From Cryptomeria japonica (taxonomy: Eukaryota > Streptophyta > Pinopsida > Cupressales > Cupressaceae): 64,000 nucleotides of DNA. A program made the translations under genes and the position numbers. The notes below the pieces were generated by a model. It saw only the letters and a list, made by a program, of their open reading frames with translations, ran no database searches and was not told the origin of the DNA. The stretch spans positions 180,442,977 to 180,506,976 of the forward strand of contig NC_081411.1 in the NCBI RefSeq assembly GCF_030272615.1. The letters are read 5' to 3'. Shown here piece after piece: positions 56,476-64,000 of this stretch (its first letter is position 1; every line of letters begins with the position of its first letter).

Positions 56476-57165
56476 CTAAATGAAACTCTTATCAAAATCA
56501 ATACGAGGATCTGGGCAAAATTCTTTACACATATCTTTAGAACCCTCAAAATATGATTGGACAAAGGAATGGGTACACTTCATGAAATCTTTAATCTGAG
56601 CATCTGTATCAAATACTTGCCAAAGATTCACATTGTCAGGGACACTAGGCCTATAAATCATTTCAATCCTATAAGAATCATTCTTAAAGTCTGGGTGTGG
56701 TAACAAGAGAGAAGCTGAAACAACCAATGAATCCGCCCTAATGTTTTTCTCTCTTGGTATAGCTTCAATTGAGAAAGCATCAAAAAACTCTATCTCATCC
56801 CAAACTTTGTTTCTATAATGTTTTATTCTATCATTCTTAACAGAATAAATATTTCTTACCTGTTTAATAATCAACTCCACATCACCTTTAACCCTAAGTA
56901 ATTTTATACCCTTATATTTGGCTTCATTCAATCCTAAAAGTAATGCCTCATATTCTGCAGTGTTATTTGTATTCTTGAAATCTAATTTAAAGGAAAAAGG
57001 GAAAACATTACCATTAGGGGAAAGCAGAACTATGCCTGCTCCTGAACCAGAGTTGGCACAACTTCCATCAAATTCCATTTTCCATAATTCATCTTGTTTA
57101 TCAACTGCTTCTTCTAATTCTTCTTTATCAGGTGCAAGAATGAGATAATTCCCAAATTCACACTC
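56476..57165 (-). pseudogene. Element I second (archaeal-like) RNase H, placed before RT
   Basis: Reads MEFDGSCANSGSGAGIVLLS, NTNNTAEYEALLLGL, KGDVELIIKQV and REKNIRADSLVVSAS. These are the D, E, D, D catalytic positions of the RVT_3/RNase HI type found as an extra domain in Tat/Ogre elements. It lies between protease (57166-58218) and RT (from about 56400 leftward). In Tat/Ogre elements as I know them it follows the RT-RNase H, before integrase, and here that site holds no such domain. Frame is the same as protease and RT, so the order is original to this copy. Confidence 0.88.
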
Positions 57166-58218
57166 CTAGAATAGAATCTGAGCTTTGGGATTATTAGAAG
57201 GAAAGACTTTATATTTATTTTTCGGTTCAGGTTCAAGTTTGATCTTCTGTTTTCCTAGTGGAATGATAGCTTTTGACCAATCCATCTTGATTTCACCTCC
57301 AAGATCTTTACAAAAAGTCCTACTTAAAAGCATCCCATAACTTACAAGAATGTCAGCAACCAAAATGGTCAGCTTCACCCTTTTATCAGGACATGCTGCA
57401 AGCATTTCTTGAGCATCCTTTACCTGCCCAATGAGAGGGACCTTCTTCCCATCCATCGAGTAACATCTCCCAAATGTTTTAGTAAGTGTTAAACCTAAAG
57501 CTCTAGCAACAGATGATGGCATTATGTTATCTGACGCCCCTAAATCTATAATACAATTGTTGAGCTTCTGACCATTTAGGTGGAGGGAGATATAAAAAGG
57601 TTTGGGCTTCAGAACTTCAGTGTCAAGCTTATCTTCAGCATTGTGAAAGACACATGGATTAATCGAATCAGTGGGAGGGCAAGAAGTAGATGTAGGTGTT
57701 TCAGCAACAAACAAATCATTATCAACTACACAATTATGCACTGAGGACTCTGAGGTAGGATCTCCTTTTACATATTTGACCAACTTGTCTAATTTCCTCA
57801 GGTTCAGTTTCAAATATTTGTCCATGGAAAGTTGAACAGTTGAAGCTTTGCAAAATTCAATTATGTCAAAGGAGGGAGAAAGAGAATAATTATTTTTACT
57901 TTCAATATTCTTTTGTAAAATCTTAACTTCATGATTCTTTGCATGAAAGGAGGAATCATTACTTGTGAGATCCTTACCCTTGAAATTAGTTCTAGTAGAG
58001 TTTGCAAAAGGAGCAGGCTGGGAGGTTCGTTGATTCCTTGTAAGGATTGCACATGCAGGGTCTTCAAGAGTTACCAAAATATTTCCACCTCTTTTTGAAT
58101 CTAAATCATATTCAAGGTAAAAGGATCTAGAGTCGCCAGGTACTTCTTGAATATTCTCTCCTCCAATGAATTCTCTGAGTTCATCCTTAGTTCTTCCCAT
58201 TTGGACATGCCTTATCAT
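57166..58218 (-). pseudogene. Element I gag C-terminus and aspartic protease
   Basis: A 350-codon uninterrupted stretch. The N-terminal part is a linker (GRTKDELREFIGGENIQEVP). The protease core shows FYISLHLNGQKLNNCIIDLGASDNIM in outline, with the usual DSGAS active site changed to DLGAS, then ARALGLTLT and the flap-type region KKVPLIGQVKD. The second half ends KAIIPLGKQKIKLEPEP. The Ser-to-Leu change next to the catalytic Asp may reduce or abolish activity. Confidence 0.85.
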
Positions 58219-58482
58219 ATCAGGACAAGAATTCCCATCATGATCTAAGGTAAGGTGTTAAGAGCACATAGCACCTTTATCAGGAGGAGCCTCTATTTGC
58301 AATCTTTATGGGGCAACGGGAAGTTGCAAAGTTTGCCTATAATTATACTGGTTTGGCTATTTTCTACTTATATCTTAATATGGCTGTGGGTAAGAACCTC
58401 ATGTTTTTGGAATTTGCCTTTTCAAGGCAATCATATCGTTGACTAATCTTTAGACAACTAGATCAGTCAAAGAAGTGGAAGC

Positions 58483-59094
58483 TTAAGATTGACCTTGAGA
58501 AATTTGCACATCTTTTCTCCACTTCCTTGCTATTATTAGATCATCTTCAAGCTCTATAGCCTGGTCTTGTGCAGTATCAAGATTAGATAGCCTATTCCTT
58601 CGGAGATGGAAACCAACATTAGGAGGCATAGAGTTGATGAAGAAACATTGTTGGTTATCAGCAGGTTGTCTTTTAGCTTGGGGAATTTTATGAATAATTT
58701 TATTATATCTAGCTACATAATCTCTCATTGGCTAGTGGATCTCTTTCATCATTTGTGTGAGCTGAGCCAAAAGTGAGTGCTCATCATCAGTACTCTTAAA
58801 CCATTTCTCAAAAGCAGTTTTCATTGTTTGCCAATCAGTTACATATCCTACCTGCAGATGACTGAACCAATCTGCTACTCCCTTGGTAAGAGTTTGAGTG
58901 AAAAGCCTAACAACCACATCCTTGTGCTGCACTGCCAGTATCTGAGTAGCTACATTAAAGGAATTCAAATGTTCTTCAACCAAAATTTTCCCATCTCCAT
59001 TGAACTTAGGTAAAACATCCCTAGCCCCTTTTGGAAGAGAATTATGAGCACCAAGAGAAAGAGGCCCAACTGTGGCACCCCATGGTTGGGCCAT
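58483..59094 (-). pseudogene. Element I gag
   Basis: From MAQPWGATVGPLSLGAHN the retrotransposon gag pattern follows: LPKFNGDG, VRLFTQTLTKGVADWFSHLQ, and DWQTMKTAFEKWF. A TAG at 58732-58734 breaks it before MRDYVARYNKIIHKIP. The frame is open upstream of this Met for some codons (SGIQAPPLVTIYPIF), so the true start may be further right. No zinc knuckle was found. Confidence 0.85.
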
Positions 59095-59548
59095 GATGAA
59101 AATAGGGTAAATAGTTACAAGAGGAGGGGCTTGAATTCCAGAAAGCGTTAATGCTTGCTAGTGACTAGAAGAGAGAGGTACTTTGGGAGTAGTTTTAGTA
59201 GGAGAAGAAGGTCTACTTTTGGTGTTCCTCTTGGGAGTGAAATTTGTGGAAAATGATAACCCTTGTAGTTCTTCAAAGAAATTATCAACAACTCCCTCTC
59301 TCCTTTGTGATCTAACATAAGGATGAGAATCTAGTGCTATTTCTTCTAGGGTCTCTAAACAACTCTTTCAACCACAACAATGCTCTTGGGTTATGGGAAT
59401 TGTTCTGAACCGTTCACCTCTTTCTTTTTCTCTTTCCAAAACAAAGCAATCTTATTGATACTGTTGGTTATGAATTTTAGTTTCTAACACATATGTAACA
59501 TACTTATCTATTGAATGTTAACGTTCCCCAGCAGAGTCGTCAAAAATC
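59095..59548 (-). promoter_or_regulatory. Element I leader and primer-binding site
   Basis: GACGACTCTGCTGGGGA in element sense (complement of about 59526-59542) follows the LTR end by a few bases and resembles the Arg-tRNA-type PBS of Ogre elements. The rest is leader and possible gag N-terminus. Confidence 0.75.
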
Positions 59549-62500
59549 TGTGAGTGAACATATTTTGTCTTTCTTTAAATTGAATTGATTCTAAGCTCTA
59601 TTGCCCCTTTCAAAGACAAAAGTTCAACTAAACAATTGGGTAAGTGTGACATACATCACTTCCCTCTGAATTTTAGATAGGTACAACTCCCTCCATGAGT
59701 TATTCAGGGAATAATCCAAATAAATAAACTGATATTCTTTTAACTTGAAAGCACGTAAGGCCGCCTACTTCATTCTTTGATGAGAGGCTAGGCAATATGT
59801 AAAATATTTCAGGATAATTTTCTATGAAGCTCTTCACCATGAATATGAGAAGAAATCAAAGAAAAGTTTAATAACACTGATTTCAGTACTTCTTAAGAAT
59901 AAACAAGAGAAAAAAAGTCTCTTTTCAACTAAATATCTTTCCAAACAACACACAAAGAAGCACCAGATTGATAACAACATCCATCATCAGAAAGCTATTC
60001 ACAGGCATTTTGATTAGATTAATATTTGCAAAGAAATACCACTCCACAGATTCAAACTCAAATATTTTCCACCTCAAAAATGCATATGATCTTTATATAT
60101 GTATTTCATGCAACAAAGACATAACAATACATGCATAAGTTCTTTCCAAGTTCAGATTCTGAAAAACTTGATCACTTCCTTCAGACCAAACTAAAACTTC
60201 TAAAAATCTTAGTATATTTTCTAACCCTTTCTCTATCTATCTTCATCTAATTTATAGTATTCTTTAAAGAATAGCAGAGGTCTCCCTCAAAACTTGACCT
60301 CCTCTGAAACAATTCTAAAAAACCAATAGAGTATTTAGGGGATAGATGTCCCGAAGTCATTGCAAGGTTATGAAAGTCATATAAAATCAAAACAAAGAAT
60401 TAGCATCATGCTATGCCTCTTCTCCATCATCATCCTCTCCTCCACTTTTCTGGGCATCCTGGGAGGTTGCAAGCTCCTAAATTATAGATTGACTCGGATT
60501 TTTCATTGCATTGATCTTTGCTTTTACGGCTTCCTTGTCCCACCTGTGTTTGACCATTTTCTCAGCATGCTTAGGTAACTGATCGTTACCAATGAACATC
60601 ATGGACTCAATTCGGGTGATTTGTGTTATATTTTCGGGAGTGAATTTGCCTTTGACCTTAACTTTTTCCATGTGTAGCCTAAATGCCTTTACTGCGTCCT
60701 GTGTGTTCAGCCCACAAAGTCCTAGTTGCCAATCATGGTCTGGGTTAACCACTTTATTGTCATTGACCAAGCTACACTGAAGTTATTTAAGCTCATAAAT
60801 AGAGGTCATAGCATCAGAAATCACAAACTTGAATGTAATTACCCGCCATGCTATAGTTTTCTTCAATACAAAAATCTGGCACTCATCAGTTACCAATTTA
60901 ATTGAATTTTCTACTAAAAACTTTGTGGCTCCGTATTCTTCTATCTTGGTGAGCATGGGTATACATTTTCCCATTTATGGTCTTCCTTTTCCCATGGCAC
61001 AATCTGATTCTGAATCTCCACAATGAGGTTTTGCATTTCATCGCATAGCTTCCTAGAGTTTGTAATATATTTTTCACCATCTCTAATCACTCCTTGAATC
61101 CATTTCTCTATGGTCCTTGCAATGCTCTTGGATTGCTGAACTTGATTCATTAATTTATTGTTCTCTGGTGAAGTAGGGTCAAAACTTTATGATGCAAGTG
61201 ATATGGGAAGTGCTCCAAAATAGCCTATGCTATCAATGAATTGAGCTAGAATCTTGATATGTCATTTCAGTTCTCTTTCTCTTGTCCATCTTTTTCTGAC
61301 CTGGTGAGAATCTTTTTAGCTAACACTTGGAAAAGGGGATTATCAGAGTCCCTGCTCATGTTCCCGATATCCACTTTGGTGACCTCAAAATCCTCTACAT
61401 TTACTTCCTTATTCTCATCTTTGGGCTTATAAGAAACAATTTCAGCAACCCACCTTCCGGTCTTTTCATTAGCATCCAATCTGGCAGTTGTTTTGAACTT
61501 CTTCTATTTGGGACCCTTCTCCATGTATTTGACCACCATGTCTTGGATTGGGATGGACACTGGGATGAAGCTTTATTTCTTTCTTACTAAAGTAGTTAAC
61601 CATTTGGGAGTTGTACTTGAACTAGTTGTTCCTCCAGTTACTTTAGGTGGGGGTGTCATGGCTATAGTGATTGCATGAGAATGCATAGTGTTGACAATGT
61701 CACTATCAAGGTCCTTGACCTCAAAAATATGAGTATCAAGGATCTTGTCTTTTACCTCTGTGTCTTTGAATTGGTCCATTTTCCTTTGTGCAATACTTGG
61801 TGACCTTTTATATCGAGGGACAAGAAATTTCAAAGAAGGATTAGGCTTGTGCTTGGTGTGAGATGACTTCTTATTTTACCTGCATGAATAGGCATAGAAG
61901 TGGGGTTAGAAAAACATTTTGGGGAACGTAGAGAGACCACGTTATCTCTTGCAGGATCAATCTTGATGCCTAATTTCATTACTCTTTTCTTATTAACCCA
62001 ATCTGCGGTTCTTTCTAAGACTCTTTGTTCTAAATTGTATATCATCCTTTTCTTCTACATCCCAATTAATGCAGGATGTTTTGAGTTTAGCTTGGTCTAG
62101 ATATCTAGGTACAAAAAGATTCAGATAATCCTCTTCGATCCCACTTACATCAAGTTTCACTTGCAGTGAAACTACCTATTCTAGAACCATTCTCATATTT
62201 TCTCTTTTGAACACTTCAAGCTCATCACCACAATCTTCCAAAAAGTCCTTCAAGTGTGGGATTGGAAGATGCAGCATCAAACCAAGACTTCTTGAGAAAC
62301 CTTTATTATCAAAGCCCTTCCTTTCATAATATAGTGGAAAATTGAAATTCTTCAAGTCAGCTCCTATGCTCAACACATCTGACATTGAACTACAAGATAA
62401 AATGCCCAATTGAATAGGAAAATGATCCTCCCATTTATCTCTGGGTTGAGCTTTCTTAATTAGGGTAGACAACTGCCTCCAGATCTCAGCAAGGACAAAA

Positions 62501-64000
62501 CAATCTAAACAAAAGTGAGGAATTCTGAAAGGCTCTTCTTTAAAACCACCTACCCTTATATAATAGAAATGAGGAAACTGAACAAAGAAACTACCATATC
62601 TTTTCACTAATGCCTGGGCATCTTCAGACATCCTTTTAGATTTCATGTTTTTTAACTCATAACACAAGTCTCCCAGGAAAGCATTATGCACTCTCCTAAT
62701 ATCTTATAATGCATTATCTTTTTGTAACATGGGGTAAAAGTCAGACACAAAAACATCTCCTTCAACAAATTGCCTAGGTATTCCCATTATTTCTTTAACA
62801 CATGCTAGACAATATATCAAATACGAGGACATAAATAAATTTTGCTTGAACTTCTTCACCATGCTCAGCTGTTCCCTCATGGATTCGGCAATAATCTCTT
62901 CCTAGTCAAGATATTGCTTTCCTTCCAACAACATTTGCACATAACAATAAATCTTGTCATCGAATCTGTAGGCCTTAGCTGAACCTCTAACTCAGTGTAA
63001 CAATAACATAACATCATGGATGTGGGGAAGCATGTGATTTTTGTTGGGATATTTAGGTAACTTGGAGCCACCCCTCTGAGGAACTTTCAACCAATGCTTC
63101 ACTATATTATTCCGGTGTCCAATTTTATCTGCATTGAACTCAATGACTGATTGGGTGGGAGAAAAATTTGAGAGCTTATAATCAGGCAATTTGAAAACAG
63201 AAGAAATGACTTCCCTGTTAATCGCGAGGAGGGTTTCACCATTATCTCTCTTGATAGTTTCAGAAATAGGATCATACCTTGAAATGCACTCCCTAACTAA
63301 TTATGGGCAAGGGATACCAGGAGGAAAGGCTGCCGGCTCTACGAGGCCACTACTTAGCATTTCTAAACCAAAAGAACTGTCAATTGCTTTAAACACCCTT
63401 TCCTTTAAGACCTCTAAATTCTCTCCTTTCAGGTCTGTATCACTGGCAATGGGTTCTGTGCAAGCAAGACTGAAAATATTTTTGAAAATTTGTAGAGTGG
63501 ACTTCATAATTCATAAATAACAACCCTTATTTCCCCTAGCAAATTTTATTACGAGAGAGAAAAATAGCTAAAAATCACTGGAGAGGATAGGAATCAAAAC
63601 TCACCTTCATAGTTGAAACCAATCAAATGATTACCAGTAGACAAACCTTCTATCAAACACTCCATAGCAATGAAGAAGAAGTTTCAAAAATTAATCACTT
63701 CATACCTTATAGGAAATGAAGTGATAAAAGCTCATTTAGTGCATCAATTTTGGTCATCAACTCAAATGTGCCGAGCATTGGGATTTTCCATCACGTGTGT
63801 GTATTGAATGCATGGCAGCTTTTTTGAGGTAACCGACAATTCCCAAAAATGATTACTTGCCTTCAAAAATTGGCCAGTTGACGTCACTTGATATATCATT
63901 CAATCTTCATCATAATTAGCAATAAATGCACCATCATGTTGTTTACTCCATGGGACCCACCTGATTTGAACATGCATGAACAATTTGAACTGACTTCATG
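59549..64000 (-). repeat. Element I 5' LTR, incomplete at window edge (at least 4452 bp)
   Basis: Plus-strand start TGTGAGTGAACAT, next to the PBS. It matches 34189-38642 over its whole visible length with scattered substitutions and small indels. The remainder and the outer target duplication lie beyond 64000. Confidence 0.88.
60411..63514 (-). pseudogene. Long ORF inside the 5' LTR of element I, second copy
   Basis: Homologous to 35049-38156. The ATG complementary to 63512-63514 (MNYEVHST) and the end GEDDDGEEA with TAG at 60411-60413 are both conserved. This copy has frameshifts (near 63460, and in several places between 62045 and 60770) and its own stops. At positions where the left copy has stops after CVK, YPML, GLNT, DITQIA and KNPS, this copy has sense codons; where this copy has a stop after KDNAL, the left one has a sense codon. 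The damage therefore arose separately in each copy after insertion. Confidence 0.75.

Larger units (their letters stand above)
34189..64000 (-). mobile_element. Element I: giant Tat/Ogre-like Ty3/Gypsy retrotransposon
   Basis: Left LTR starts at 34189, right LTR ends (element sense) at 59549 and runs out of the window. Between them lie gag, protease, an RNase H-like domain, RT, RNase H and integrase, read leftward. Element B interrupts it at 40925-55246 with TSD GTATG. With B and one TSD copy removed, the whole gag-pol is a single frame of about 1,830 codons: stops, but no frameshift. The PBS GACGACTCTGCTGGGGA fits the Arg-tRNA-type primer known for Ogre elements. Very long LTRs also fit Ogre. 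The LTRs hold their own long ORF, which is unusual. Confidence 0.88.

Noticed and set aside
35049-63514. The two long minus-strand ORFs as independent duplicated host genes
   Set aside because: The repeats holding them extend well beyond the ORFs, have TG ends, and one is directly joined to a primer-binding site; LTR is the simpler reading.
1-64000. tRNA, rRNA or other structural RNA genes
   Set aside because: No tRNA box pattern or rRNA-like segment was recognised; tRNA-like strings are only primer-binding sites.

Overview
This window is nuclear DNA of a seed plant with a large, repeat-filled genome. A gymnosperm seems likely to me, but that is inference. It is AT-rich and contains no intact host gene. 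Almost every base belongs to LTR retrotransposons nested inside one another, plus one CACTA DNA transposon remnant and one endogenous pararetrovirus remnant. The only host-gene sequence recognised is a broken C-terminal piece of clathrin heavy chain carried inside the CACTA remnant. Most reading frames are interrupted by stops of the TGG-to-TAG/TGA, CAA/CAG-to-TAA/TAG and CGA-to-TGA type expected from decay of methylated cytosines.

Layout, using letters for elements. 1-1145: caulimovirid RT-RNase H remnant (minus). 1146-4184: 3' half of a CACTA element (plus) holding a DUF4218 fragment, the clathrin pieces and subterminal repeats; it interrupts element G. 4185-7427: 3' part of G, an LTR element without pol. 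7428-33269: a Copia element E (plus), cut into three pieces by D (8174-21877, minus, TSD CTTTC) and F (21984-29184, minus Copia, TSD TAAAG), and abutted by G. D itself contains J (12222-18233, plus, Tnt1/Tork-like Copia, TSD AGAAG). The 3' LTR of E is cut at 33270 by an LTR fragment H, which is cut at 34189 by I, a giant Ty3/Gypsy element of Tat/Ogre type (34189 to beyond the right edge, minus). I is interrupted in its RNase H domain by B (40925-55246, plus, TSD GTATG), and B is interrupted by C (44520-52286, minus Copia, TSD CTTTC). The deepest stack is E > H > I > B > C.

Three things stand out. First, B, D and G are related non-autonomous LTR elements that carry no protease, integrase or reverse transcriptase in the parts seen. 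B and D encode a coiled-coil zinc-knuckle protein (ORF1) plus a long second protein (ORF2), and G shows the ORF2. They share primer-binding site, polypurine tract and LTR motifs with the Copia elements C, E and F, which could supply enzymes in trans. Second, element I has LTRs of at least 4.45 kb, and each LTR contains the same roughly 1,035-codon ORF; stops seen in one copy are mostly sense codons in the other. Its pol also places a second RNase H domain before the reverse transcriptase. Third, the LTRs of C, D and H contain a run of small hairpins whose stems differ in sequence but stay self-complementary around a conserved UAAC-type loop. I know of no published description of this array.

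Positions of element ends come from direct reading of TG...CA termini, target-site duplications, primer-binding sites and polypurine tracts. Protein family calls come from motifs read in translation. No database search or folding calculation was run.
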